From the NCBI GenBank assembly GCA_013140715.1, contig JABFSG010000024.1, forward strand, positions 1 through 35,979: a DNA stretch of 35,979 bases, given 5' to 3'. Numbering within the stretch: the stretch's first letter is position 1; each line of letters opens with the position of its first letter. Position numbers and translations under genes: made by a program. The notes under the pieces were generated by a model that had not been told where the DNA came from, did no database searches, and saw only the letters and a list, made by a program, of their open reading frames with translations. This stretch comes from Nitrospiraceae bacterium. GTDB lineage: Bacteria; Nitrospirota; Nitrospiria; Nitrospirales; Nitrospiraceae. This document shows, one piece after another, positions 1 to 6,866 of the stretch.

Positions 1-191
1 CGTCCTATTCATTCGGGTTGGACGATCAGGAATGGGTTGTGGCGTTCGAGAGCGATAAGCCGGAAGACTTTCTGGACCTCGTGATGGCGCTTCGCGAAAC
101 CGAAGGCTCACGCTACACGTTGCGCGATACCCCGATTTTCACCTGCGTTCGCAAGAGCCTGAAGGAAATGCTCGACACGCTCGGCGGGTAA
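1..191 (+). CDS. Chlorite dismutase/HemQ-family haem protein, C-terminal fragment
   Basis: Only the last 62 codons are in the window, read from base 3 to the TAA at 189-191. The visible stretch runs from SYSFGLDDQEWVVAFES through DFLDLVMALRE and ends with RYTLRDTPIFTC followed by a charged helix. This looks like the C-terminal ferredoxin-like half of the Cld/HemQ (coproheme decarboxylase) family, where the strand containing DTP-F lies near the haem pocket. Family members either decarboxylate coproheme in haem synthesis or split chlorite; the fragment lacks the residues needed to choose, but the DxPIFTC tail resembles the haem-biosynthesis branch more. The stop codon directly abuts the first hairpin repeat. 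Family assignment is from memory of the motif and no search was made. Confidence 0.6.
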   Translation, partial: SYSFGLDDQEWVVAFESDKPEDFLDLVMALRETEGSRYTLRDTPIFTCVRKSLKEMLDTLGG

Positions 192-290
192 TCTGGTTTA
201 TTTGGTTGAGCTGGTTTGTTTGGTTCATCTGGTTGGTCTCGTTAAACTAACTGACGAGAAAAACCAAAGAAACCAGACAGACCAGATAAC
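192..290. repeat. 9-nt-unit hairpin repeat (TGGTTYRTY class), copy 1
   Basis: Left arm of TGGTTTATT, TGGTTGAGC, TGGTTTGTT and TGGTTCATC units, right arm of the complementary AAACCAAAGAAACCAGAC type, ending in ATCTGG...CCAGAT. It starts one base after the first A of the upstream stop codon. It could act as a transcription terminator for the preceding gene, but there is no classical GC stem plus T-run. Confidence 0.8.
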
Positions 291-378
291 CGCTGACCCA
301 ATCCTTACGTTTCACGGCCCCTACCATAGCGTATTCCCCGCTTTGACAGCCAATTCTCCCGTATGATAGCTGTAGTGG

Positions 379-470
379 ATCTGGATTATTTGGTTTGTTT
401 AGTTGGTTTGGTTCGACACACGAAAGAAACCAAACAAACCAAATGAACCAAACAAACGAGAGAGACCAGA
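379..470. repeat. 9-nt-unit hairpin repeat, copy 2
   Basis: Begins ATCTGGATTATTTGG and returns as AAACCAAACAAACCAAATG, ending four bases before the start codon at 474, so it forms the whole proximal 5' leader of the next gene. A TTGACA hexamer at 343-348 lies just upstream, but no -10 box sits at a normal distance from it (TATGAT is only 13 bp away). Confidence 0.75.
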
Positions 471-473
471 CGA

Positions 474-686
474 ATGGCCGACAACAATGCGCTCTTCGCA
501 ACCCGGTTTTCAGACGGGTCGGTGAGCCTCTACATCGACGAGGAATATGCGATTGAGCGAGGGGTAGATCCTGCCACGCTCACGCGAATCGAGATACCGC
601 GAGACCTCTTCGTCAGCGGAACCGTTCAAGAAATTCGCGAATACGTCGCGCTCTATCTGGAATCGCATCATTCCGGTACGGCGTAA
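474..686 (+). CDS. Small uncharacterised protein (70 aa)
   Basis: I do not recognise this protein. It is 70 residues, acidic, without signal peptide or membrane segment. It opens with a beta-rich stretch (LFATRFSDGSVSLYIDEEYA) followed by a predicted helix near the C-terminus (VQEIREYVALYLESHH). The ATG follows GAGAGA, a weak purine-rich ribosome-binding region inside the repeat. Both flanks are 9-nt hairpin repeats (379-470 and 692-782), so the gene sits as a cassette-like unit between two copies. Normal GC-rich third positions support coding. Function unknown. Confidence 0.6.
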   Translation: MADNNALFATRFSDGSVSLYIDEEYAIERGVDPATLTRIEIPRDLFVSGTVQEIREYVALYLESHHSGTA

Positions 687-691
687 CAAAG

Positions 692-782
692 CAGGTTTGT
701 TTGGTTCATCTGGTTTATTTGGTCTATCTGGTTCAACCAAATAAACAAAACAAACTAAACAAACCAAAGAAACCAAAGAAAC
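692..782. repeat. 9-nt-unit hairpin repeat, copy 3
   Basis: A clear foldback with its turn at GGTTCAACC near 730-738. The left arm has TGGTTCATC, TGGTTTATT, TGGTCTATC units and the right arm AACCAAATAAACAAAACAAAC. It fills the whole gap between the stop of the 70-aa gene and the ATG at 783, so it is both a possible terminator and the leader of the next gene. Confidence 0.8.
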
Positions 783-1973
783 ATGACTTTAGTCGCATCG
801 CCGCCATCGCCCCTGACCGCTGAGACGATCCGATCGGTCATCGATACCATGCCCGTGCAAGGGCGGATCATGCTGAAGCTGATCCTGCTCCAGTACTTCG
901 ACATAACGGACGAAGAAATCCTGTACATCGTGACAGACCGGCCCGATCCCCGTTGCGTCGCCGGAGCCAAGCCCACCAACACGACCATGACGAAAGAATC
1001 GATTACGGTGGTCACAGACCGGCGCAACCAATATCGCCGACAGGTGCGGCTCAAGCGGGAACGGACCTGGCTGCAGTGCGATTGTCTTCGGAAGCTCGCG
1101 CAGCTGCGGGAGTCCTTCGCCGACCGCGCTCGCAGCCTCCTGGCCGAACGTTTCGCCGTTCCTGCCGACAGACTCGAGACCTTGCGCGCTGCCGCACGAA
1201 CCGTGCTTCCCAGGCCGGCCATCCGCCTGCTGGAAGAGCGTTGGGATGCCGATGAGATCTCGGCTGACGACTATCAGCAGCAATGGCTCAGCGTCGAATT
1301 CCAAACCCAGCTTCGCATGGCTGAAAAATATCGCAAACGACTCGACCTGGCGGAACGAGAGCGGCAGAGCGCAATCTCTTCGCCTCTGCAAGATCACGAG
1401 ATCGGACATGTGTGGGGCATTCCCGCCGGCAGTCTGGCTGCCCGCAAAGTGAAGTATCTCACGCAATATCTACAGGCCCTCCAGGCAACGTTACAGAACA
1501 GCGCTGCAGCTACGACAACCGCACCATTGGATCTGTGGAAGGAAACCTTCTCGGTGCTCGCAGCTCAGCCCATTGAACGTTCCATGTCGACTTACGACGG
1601 GTTGGAAAAGACCGAGTCCGCGCTCATCGACAAGCTGACCGCCTTGGTCTGGGGCAACCTGGCCGAAGAAGTAGAAGTCAAGTTCTGGACCTCTCTCGTC
1701 TTCGGAGCCAGCTCCAATGCCATGCATTCAGAAATCACCAGGAATTTATTTGGACTGCAGCGGCTCGCGACCATTCTCAACGACATGGATCACTCTCCCG
1801 AAGCAGTGGATGAAGAACTACTCAAACGGTCCGCTCCCACACCAAAGCCCGAGGACAATCTGCTTGAAGCCCCTGCCGAACCTCCGACAAAAGAATTGAG
1901 TGAAATGCAGGTTCAGATCCTCAACAGCATGAGGGGAGAAGATGTGACTGGAAGACCTTCTGATAAGTGGTAG
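783..1973 (+). CDS. Uncharacterised helical cytoplasmic protein (396 aa)
   Basis: No family recognised. The protein is 396 residues, highly charged and mostly helical, with no signal peptide or transmembrane segment. Residues 20-50 (IRSVIDTMPVQGRIMLKLIL, then ITDEEILYIVTDR) could be a small helical domain. A Lys/Arg-rich central region includes a CxC pair in WLQCDCLRKL, and long coiled-coil-like stretches follow (QLRMAEKYRKRLDLAERERQ). The C-terminal 60 residues are acidic and Pro-rich and look disordered. The ATG directly follows the A-rich right arm of a hairpin repeat, with no Shine-Dalgarno sequence. The TAG is followed by a different imperfect inverted repeat, so it appears monocistronic. 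Confidence 0.75.
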   Translation: MTLVASPPSPLTAETIRSVIDTMPVQGRIMLKLILLQYFDITDEEILYIVTDRPDPRCVAGAKPTNTTMTKESITVVTDRRNQYRRQVRLKRERTWLQCDCLRKLAQLRESFADRARSLLAERFAVPADRLETLRAAARTVLPRPAIRLLEERWDADEISADDYQQQWLSVEFQTQLRMAEKYRKRLDLAERERQSAISSPLQDHEIGHVWGIPAGSLAARKVKYLTQYLQALQATLQNSAAATTTAPLDLWKETFSVLAAQPIERSMSTYDGLEKTESALIDKLTALVWGNLAEEVEVKFWTSLVFGASSNAMHSEITRNLFGLQRLATILNDMDHSPEAVDEELLKRSAPTPKPEDNLLEAPAEPPTKELSEMQVQILNSMRGEDVTGRPSDKW

Positions 1974-1990
1974 CATTCCTCGTGAAGCGA

Positions 1991-2092
1991 CATTTGGAAT
2001 GTTGAATGATGAACGTTTAATTGTCGGAATCGGAACTCGATCTGATGACTTCCGAACATTCAACACTCAAAATTCATCACTTAACATTCGAC
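1991..2092. repeat. Imperfect inverted repeat (GGAATGTTGAATGATG class)
   Basis: The left part GGAATGTTGAATGATGAACG is mirrored on the right by CCGAACATTCAACACTC and AATTCATCACTTAACATTC, giving a loose foldback of about 100 nt. It lies between two codirectional genes and overlaps the predicted -35 box of the next gene. It belongs to the same style of word-like intergenic repeat as the AACTCAGAAC class seen later. Confidence 0.5.
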
Positions 2093-2115
2093 AGTTCAAC
2101 AAATTGAGGTATAAT
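2087..2115 (+). promoter_or_regulatory. Predicted sigma-70 promoter TTCGAC-17-TATAAT
   Basis: A perfect TATAAT at 2110-2115 is preceded by TTCGAC at 2087-2092 with a 17-bp spacer. Transcription would start near 2122, only about five bases before the ATG at 2127, which implies a nearly leaderless message. Sequence match only. Confidence 0.5.
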
Positions 2116-2126
2116 ACCTCCACATT

Positions 2127-2564
2127 ATGGCCAGACTGTCCGACATCCAGCCACTGCGTCAGCATCACCGAACCGCACGCTTCCTGACTCTGCTACTCCC
2201 TCTCCTCGCCTTCAGCCTGATACCACTATCTGTTCACGCATCCGGCCTTCAGGAGATCACTGAAATCCTCTCGCATCCCGAGCAATATGACCGCCAAGAA
2301 GTGGTGGTGACCGGCCAGGTGACCAACGTTCAACTCGCGACGAACCGGGAAGGTCAACCGGCTTATGGATTTCTTTTGAAGAGTCAGGCAGGCACTTTAA
2401 AAGTCATTAGCCTCGGCCAGATCGAAGTTCGAGACGGCGATCAGGTGATTGTGGATGGAATTTTCTCCCACCACCGCCAGTCGGGACGCACGATTATCTA
2501 CAACGAAATCAAAGCCCTCTCGATCAAGCCGATGAGTCGACTCAATCCCGATCTGGTTGGTTAA
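2127..2564 (+). CDS. Exported OB-fold-like protein (145 aa)
   Basis: The N-terminus has basic residues, a hydrophobic run (FLTLLLPLLAFSLIPLSV) and a plausible signal-peptidase site at VHASG near residue 39, so the mature protein should be periplasmic. The mature part (about 105 residues) opens with EITEILSHPEQYDRQEVVVTG followed by alternating beta strands (GQVTNV, GFLLKSQAGTLKVISL, GDQVIVDGIFS). This is typical of small OB-fold modules such as those near cytochrome c maturation CcmE or nucleic-acid-binding tRNA_anti-like domains. No ligand can be named. The last residues (DLVG) and the stop are encoded by the beginning of the adjoining 9-nt repeat. A strong TATAAT box lies 12 bases upstream. 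Confidence 0.65.
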   Translation: MARLSDIQPLRQHHRTARFLTLLLPLLAFSLIPLSVHASGLQEITEILSHPEQYDRQEVVVTGQVTNVQLATNREGQPAYGFLLKSQAGTLKVISLGQIEVRDGDQVIVDGIFSHHRQSGRTIIYNEIKALSIKPMSRLNPDLVG

Positions 2565-2652
2565 ACTGGTTTTTTTGATTCATTTGGTTTGTTTGGTTGA
2601 TCTGGTTAGTTTCGTTCGACCAAATAACAAAACAAACCAAACAAACGAAACA
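2551..2652. terminator. 9-nt-unit hairpin repeat, copy 4, between convergent genes
   Basis: Units such as TGGTTTGTTTGGTTGATCTGG fold back on CCAAATAACAAAACAAACC. It lies exactly between two convergent genes (stop at 2564 and stop at 2662), the position expected for a bidirectional terminator. The repeat starts within the coding end of the left gene. Terminator role is inferred from position and foldback. Confidence 0.5.
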
Positions 2653-2661
2653 ACAGTCTTT

Positions 2662-3540
2662 TTATCGTTCTCGCGGATACTTCAGCGCCCACATGAGCAG
2701 CCTGTCCTGAACTCGGTCCGGCAACCACTTCACCATCCAGGCACGTAACTTGGCGTCCGTTCCGACAAGATAGCGGGTGCGAGGTTGAGACGACGTCAAC
2801 GCATGATGCACCGCTCGGACCACTGCGTCCGGTGGAATCGCTCGTTGGGCCGCTTGAACGATCGCTTCACGAATTCGAACGACCGCTTCGCCATAGAGGG
2901 CCTTCGCTTCTTCGCTGGCCGAGGCTTCAAGCTCCCCGGCCGCCATATCGGACTTCTCCCAAATCGGCGTGGCGATTGCACCCGGTTCGATAATCGAAAC
3001 CTGAATCCCCCAGGGCTGCAGTTCCATTCTTAACGCATCGGTCAAGGCCTCCAACGCAAACTTCGAGGCGGAATAGGGGCCTAAGAGCGGAATCGTACCG
3101 CGCCCGGCAATCGATCCCATATTCACGATTCGACCGCGGCCCCGGCGCAGCAACGGCAGAAATGCCTGCGTGACAGCGATCTGCCCGGTCACATTGACCT
3201 CAAGCTGTTTGCGAAGCAGCGACAAGGAAATGACTTCGAGAGGGCTCCCGATCGCGATCCCGGCGTTATTGACCAGCCCGCCAAGGCCACCCTCCCCGAC
3301 AATCTGTTGTACCACCTCGACAGAGCGCGCGATCGACGTCTCATCAGTCACGTCAAGCCTGATGGGAATGAGTAACGGCCCACCCTTTGCGGCAAGCGCC
3401 TCCCCTGCCCGAGGATCGCGCACACCGGCAAACACTGTCATTCCACGGCTCGCACAATCGAGCGCGCAGGCCGCACCAATGCCGGTCGAGGCCCCGGTCA
3501 CAACAACAGCCTGCTGGTTGATTTGGTTTGTTTGGTTCAT
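2662..3540 (-). CDS. Short-chain dehydrogenase/reductase (SDR)
   Basis: Classical SDR of 292 residues. The NAD(P)-binding motif TGASTGIG is at residues 15-22, NNAG at 91-94, the catalytic Ser at 143 and YSASK with Tyr156 and Lys160. The fold should use NAD(P)H to oxidise or reduce a hydroxyl/keto group; the substrate cannot be read from sequence. The C-terminal YLVGTDAKLRAWMVKWLPDR stretch is common in SDRs annotated as oxidoreductases of the retinol-dehydrogenase-like group. The start codon lies inside a 9-nt hairpin repeat, so the first nine residues (MNQTNQINQ) are repeat-encoded; no other start leaves an intact Rossmann motif. Both gene ends are flanked by repeat copies (2551-2652, 3514-3615). 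Confidence 0.85.
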   Translation of the reverse strand: MNQTNQINQQAVVVTGASTGIGAACALDCASRGMTVFAGVRDPRAGEALAAKGGPLLIPIRLDVTDETSIARSVEVVQQIVGEGGLGGLVNNAGIAIGSPLEVISLSLLRKQLEVNVTGQIAVTQAFLPLLRRGRGRIVNMGSIAGRGTIPLLGPYSASKFALEALTDALRMELQPWGIQVSIIEPGAIATPIWEKSDMAAGELEASASEEAKALYGEAVVRIREAIVQAAQRAIPPDAVVRAVHHALTSSQPRTRYLVGTDAKLRAWMVKWLPDRVQDRLLMWALKYPRER

Positions 3541-3615
3541 TTAGTTTGTTTAGTTCATTTGGTTTGTTCAATTCAACCAAAAAACCAAACAAACCAAATG
3601 AACCAAATAAACGAC
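3514..3615. repeat. 9-nt-unit hairpin repeat, copy 5
   Basis: A long foldback with TGGTTTGTTTGGTTCATTTAG units returning as AACCAAAAAACCAAACAAACC. Its left end overlaps the first nine codons of the SDR on the minus strand. It lies in the divergent gap between the SDR and the Ppx/GppA gene. Confidence 0.8.
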
Positions 3616-3655
3616 AGCACCTGCCCAAATGTAACCGAGAATTAACCGGCCGCCC

Positions 3656-3685
3656 TTGACAGTCCAAGGTCCTTCTCACTATGGT
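3656..3685 (+). promoter_or_regulatory. Predicted sigma-70 promoter TTGACA-18-TATGGT
   Basis: A perfect -35 hexamer TTGACA at 3656-3661 and TATGGT at 3680-3685 with an 18-bp spacer. It faces the Ppx/GppA gene and would give a leader of about 100 nt that contains the CTTCAGCCT repeats. Confidence 0.5.
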
Positions 3686-3732
3686 TTCTGAGCGTAACTA
3701 CGCAGGTAGATAGACTGAAGTGTCTGGAGCCC

Positions 3733-3784
3733 CGCCTTCAGCCTAAAAGCCTTCAGCCTATGCCCGCAGCCTTCAGCCTGAACC
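3733..3784. repeat. CTTCAGCCT direct repeats
   Basis: Three copies of (G)CCTTCAGCCT at about 3737, 3750 and 3770 in the leader of the Ppx/GppA gene, with spacings of roughly 13 and 20 nt. A further AGCCTTCAGCCTAACC copy is found at about 34479, just before the NtrC-type gene, so the word is dispersed. The last copy ends some 14 bases before the ATG at 3795. Confidence 0.6.
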
Positions 3785-3794
3785 CCTGAATTCT

Positions 3795-5345
3795 ATGGCC
3801 AAGATCGCGGTTATCGACGTCGGAACCAACTCCATCCATATGGTGCTGGCAGAGATCCAGCCGGACGCCAGTTACAAGATTCTCGATCGTTTCAAAGACA
3901 TGACGCGACTCGGAGACGGCGCCTTTGCAACCCACCGCCTTTCCGACGCATCGGTCACCCGTGCGCTCGCTGTCATTCGCCATCTCGTCACTCTGGCCAA
4001 GAACAAGGGATACGAGCGCATCATCGCCGTTGCCACCAGCGCCGTGCGCGAGGCAAAGAACGGCGGGGACTTCATCGATCTCGTGGCTGAACAGACGGGC
4101 CTGGCCATTCGCGTCATCAGCGGCACTGAAGAGGCTCGGCTGATTTTCCTGGGCGTCAAAAACAACGTGCCCATGACGGAACAGCCGACTCTCTCGGTGG
4201 ATGTCGGCGGTGGATCGGTTGAACTGATGGTCGGGAATCGTGACCAACTGCTCCATGCCAAGAGTCTCAAGCTGGGCGCCATTCGGCTGGCAGATGAATT
4301 CCTCAAACGCACGCCCCCTTCCGAGGGAATGCTCCATTCACTCGAAGAGCTGGTGAAGGTTCAGTTACAAGGCGCCCTCGATTCATTCAAAACGAAGCGA
4401 TTCGACTCCATGATCGCCACCTCCGGCATGGCGGGCAACCTGGCTGAAGTCATCCATTTTCGGCGAACCAACCGCCCGCTCCCACAAATCAATCTCGCCA
4501 CGATTTCATTGAAAGACGTGAAAGAGATCGAGCAGGTGTTCCGGCAATCCACCATCAAGGCCAGGCTGGCGATCCCCGGATTAGACCCCAAACGAGTCGA
4601 TACCATCTATCCCGCCACCGTCGTCCTGCGTCGGCTGATGGAGCTCTCGCAGCGAGACGAACTCATCCTCTGCGACAAGGCCATCCGGGAAGGCGTCATC
4701 TACGACTTTATCCAGCGCCACCGTGAACGGCTCAAAGCGGAAGCGGAAATCCCAGATTTGCGGCGGCGCAATATCATGGCGTTAGCCCGCCGCTGTCACG
4801 CTCCGGAAACCCACAGCCTCCATGTCGCAGGCTTGGCCCTGCGCCTCTTCGACCAGACCGCTCGCCTCCATCGCTTGGGACCGACCGAGCGGAGCTGGCT
4901 GGAGTATGCCGCAATACTGCACGACGCCGGCTACCTCATCAATGAGCGGCAACACCACAAACATGCCTACTATCTGATCACCAACAGCGACATCGGGGGA
5001 TTATCCGGCGAGGAGATTCAGGTGGTTGCGAACGTCGCCCGCTACCATCGGCGCGCAGTGCCTCAACTGAAGCACGAAGGATTCCGCTCCCTCTCTCTGA
5101 AATCCAAACGAATTGTGCGCATCCTCTCTGCGCTGCTTCGGATCGCCGACGGCCTGGATCGCACACATTTCTCCGTCGTCCGCACGCTCGATGTGAGACT
5201 CGGAGCCACCGTCACTATCGTGCTGCACGTAACCGGCGATGCAGAGTTGGAAACCTGGGCCGCCGCAGGACGGGCAGATCTCTTCGAACGGGTCTTTCGC
5301 CGCCGCCTCAAATTTTCCGTTATCGCGCAAGAAGAGGTCGCATGA
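3795..5345 (+). CDS. Ppx/GppA phosphatase with C-terminal HD domain
   Basis: Exopolyphosphatase/guanosine pentaphosphate phosphatase of 516 residues. It has the ASKHA-fold phosphate loop DVGTNSIH at residues 8-15, SGTEEARLIFLGV at 109-121 and the second loop DVGGGSVELMVG at 136-147. The C-terminal third carries an HD-type region with ILHDAGYLI at 374-382 and a His-rich patch HHKHAYYLI. This matches the length and layout of two-domain Ppx proteins that release phosphate from polyphosphate ends or hydrolyse pppGpp; activity cannot be assigned between the two. The stop overlaps the next start by four bases (ATGA), so it is cotranscribed with the thymidylate-kinase-like genes. Predicted promoter at 3656-3685. 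Confidence 0.88.
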   Translation: MAKIAVIDVGTNSIHMVLAEIQPDASYKILDRFKDMTRLGDGAFATHRLSDASVTRALAVIRHLVTLAKNKGYERIIAVATSAVREAKNGGDFIDLVAEQTGLAIRVISGTEEARLIFLGVKNNVPMTEQPTLSVDVGGGSVELMVGNRDQLLHAKSLKLGAIRLADEFLKRTPPSEGMLHSLEELVKVQLQGALDSFKTKRFDSMIATSGMAGNLAEVIHFRRTNRPLPQINLATISLKDVKEIEQVFRQSTIKARLAIPGLDPKRVDTIYPATVVLRRLMELSQRDELILCDKAIREGVIYDFIQRHRERLKAEAEIPDLRRRNIMALARRCHAPETHSLHVAGLALRLFDQTARLHRLGPTERSWLEYAAILHDAGYLINERQHHKHAYYLITNSDIGGLSGEEIQVVANVARYHRRAVPQLKHEGFRSLSLKSKRIVRILSALLRIADGLDRTHFSVVRTLDVRLGATVTIVLHVTGDAELETWAAAGRADLFERVFRRRLKFSVIAQEEVA

Positions 5346-5641
5346 GCGAGCAACCCCTTCCCATCAAGACTCCCCATCCCTATCCCGGAAAACTGATCAT
5401 TGTCGAAGGCATCGACGGGTCCGGGAAAAGTACCCAACTGCTCTTGTTGCACAAGTGGCTGGAGTCGAAAGGCTACCGAGTCTTTTTTACGGAGTGGAAC
5501 TCTTCGGAACTGGTCAAAGAGACGACGAAACGGGGCAAGAAAAGCAAAAGCCTGACACCGACCACGTTCAGCCTGCTGCACGCAACTGACTTTGCCAGCC
5601 GGCTCTATCATGAGATTCTCCCCCTCTCAAAGCCGGCATGA
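5342..5641 (+). CDS. Thymidylate-kinase-like protein 1, N-terminal part (frameshifted gene)
   Basis: This frame encodes the first part of a P-loop nucleoside monophosphate kinase resembling dTMP kinase: Walker A EGIDGSGKST at residues 22-31, then LLHATDFASRLYHEIL. The reading frame then fails. The paralogue at 6038 continues HEIIPALRSGFIVLADRY, whereas here the frame gives ILPLSKPA and stops. Adding one C to the five-C run at 5620-5624 would restore ILPPLKAGMIVLADRY and join this ORF to 5638-6090. It is therefore one gene broken by a one-base deletion, either real or a homopolymer sequencing error. The start overlaps the Ppx/GppA stop by four bases. Confidence 0.75.
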   Translation: MSEQPLPIKTPHPYPGKLIIVEGIDGSGKSTQLLLLHKWLESKGYRVFFTEWNSSELVKETTKRGKKSKSLTPTTFSLLHATDFASRLYHEILPLSKPA

Positions 5642-6090
5642 TCGTCTTGGCCGACCGCTACATGTACACAGCCTTTGCGCGCGACGTGGTCCGCGGTGTC
5701 TCTCCTGAATGGATTCGCAAGCTCTATAGTTTCGCCATCGCACCGGACATGGCCTTCTACTTCAAAGTCCCCATCGAGGTGGCCATTTCGCGGCTCCTCG
5801 GCGGCACCCGCGGACAACTCAAGTACTACGAAGCAGGCATGGACATGAATCTGAACCAAGATATGACCGAGAGCTTCCGCATCTTCCAATCGAACATTCT
5901 GGCCCAGTACGAGAAAATCGTCGATGAATGTCAACTCATCACCATGGATGCGACGAAAGACATCGAGGCCCAGCAGAACGAGATGCGCCGGCTGGTCGGC
6001 GAAGCGCTCAAAGACTACAAACCACGCAGGGGGACCCATGGTCGACGCACGGTATTTTGGCGACGGTTTGACGTACCTAAATCCGAATGA
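5638..6090 (+). CDS. Thymidylate-kinase-like protein 1, C-terminal part (frameshifted gene)
   Basis: Continuation of the broken kinase in the next frame. It begins MIVLADRYMYTAFARD, which contains the DRY motif expected in the middle of dTMP-kinase-like proteins and so cannot be a natural N-terminus. The first ATG of this frame happens to overlap the upstream stop as ATGA, so translational coupling could in principle make a separate polypeptide, but it would lack the P-loop. The remainder (ILAQYEKIVDECQLITMDAT) aligns with the second paralogue. The tail overlaps the next gene by 53 nt. Best read as the 3' part of one gene of about 250 codons. Confidence 0.7.
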   Translation: MIVLADRYMYTAFARDVVRGVSPEWIRKLYSFAIAPDMAFYFKVPIEVAISRLLGGTRGQLKYYEAGMDMNLNQDMTESFRIFQSNILAQYEKIVDECQLITMDATKDIEAQQNEMRRLVGEALKDYKPRRGTHGRRTVFWRRFDVPKSE

Positions 6091-6781
6091 CCTCAAGGGA
6101 AAACTCATTGCCATCGAAGGCACCGACGGGGTCGGACGCTCCACACACATCGAGATGTTGCAGGAGTGGCTGGAGGTGCAGGGCTACGGCGTGCTCACGA
6201 CCGGCTGGACCAGGTCCAACCTCATGTCGAAGACGATCGAAATGGCCAAGGAGGGCAACATTCTCGACCGGTGGTCCTTCAGCCTGCTCTACGCCACCGA
6301 CTTTGCCGATCGCTTAGAACACGAAATCATCCCCGCGTTACGCTCCGGCTTCATCGTCCTGGCTGACCGGTATATCTACACGGCCTTCGCACGGGATTTT
6401 GTGCGAAGCGGGAATCGCCAGTGGGTGCGCGACGTGTTCGGGTTTGCCTTAGTCCCAGATCTCGTCTGCTACTTACGCATCGACGTCGAAACCCTCGTGC
6501 TGCGCGTCATCGAAACCAAGGGGATGAATTTCTGGGAATCGGGGATGGACCTGCGGCTCGGCGGCGATCTCTACGATAGTTTCAAGAAGTACCAGTCACT
6601 CCTGATCGAAGAGTTCGACAAAATGGCCGAGGAGTTTCACTTCGAAGTGGTCGATGCCAGAAAATCGCCGGATGAGATTCAAACCGAGCTGCGCAGCAAA
6701 ATTCAGCCGCTGCTCACTCCACACCTGAGAACCCCAGAGCTGCCCTCAGACCGCACCATCCAGCCAGCGCCGACCAGCTAA
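6038..6781 (+). CDS. Thymidylate-kinase-like protein 2, Walker A Lys replaced by Arg
   Basis: 247-residue paralogue of the preceding kinase. The start at 6038 is chosen because AGGGGG (6029-6033) lies at a good distance and because homology with protein 1 begins there; an in-frame ORF extends to 5924 but that part is an overlap with protein 1. The P-loop reads EGTDGVGRST at residues 27-36, so the invariant Walker A lysine is Arg34. The DRY motif is present at 110-112 in LADRYIYTAFARD. Real dTMP kinases are about 210 residues and use the lysine to bind phosphates, so this copy may be inactive, regulatory or altered in specificity. The tail is followed immediately by a hairpin repeat shared with the convergent sixA gene. 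Confidence 0.8.
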   Translation: MVDARYFGDGLTYLNPNDLKGKLIAIEGTDGVGRSTHIEMLQEWLEVQGYGVLTTGWTRSNLMSKTIEMAKEGNILDRWSFSLLYATDFADRLEHEIIPALRSGFIVLADRYIYTAFARDFVRSGNRQWVRDVFGFALVPDLVCYLRIDVETLVLRVIETKGMNFWESGMDLRLGGDLYDSFKKYQSLLIEEFDKMAEEFHFEVVDARKSPDEIQTELRSKIQPLLTPHLRTPELPSDRTIQPAPTS

Positions 6782-6866
6782 TCTGGTTTGTTTGGTTCAT
6801 TTGGTTTCTTTGGTTCTTAGAATCAAACCAACTAAATAAACAAAACAAACCAAAAAAACCAGATCA
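6781..6866. terminator. 9-nt-unit hairpin repeat, copy 6, between convergent genes
   Basis: Foldback with ATCTGGTTTG at the left end and AAACCAGAT at the right, and inner units TGGTTCATT, TGGTTTCTT against AACTAAATAAAC. It starts in the stop codon of the kinase gene and ends in that of sixA, the second convergent pair with this arrangement. A bidirectional terminator role is inferred. Confidence 0.55.

Noticed and set aside
343-371. TTGACA at 343-348 as a sigma-70 promoter for the 70-aa gene
   Set aside because: The TATGAT box is only 13 bp away and no hexamer at 16-18 bp resembles TATAAT.
192-782. The TGGTT repeats as a CRISPR array
   Set aside because: Units are degenerate, 9 nt long, without unique spacers, and fold on themselves; no cas genes are present.
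5924-6037. Longer start for the second thymidylate-kinase-like gene
   Set aside because: That stretch is the tail of the first kinase in another frame; homology and a ribosome-binding site support 6038.
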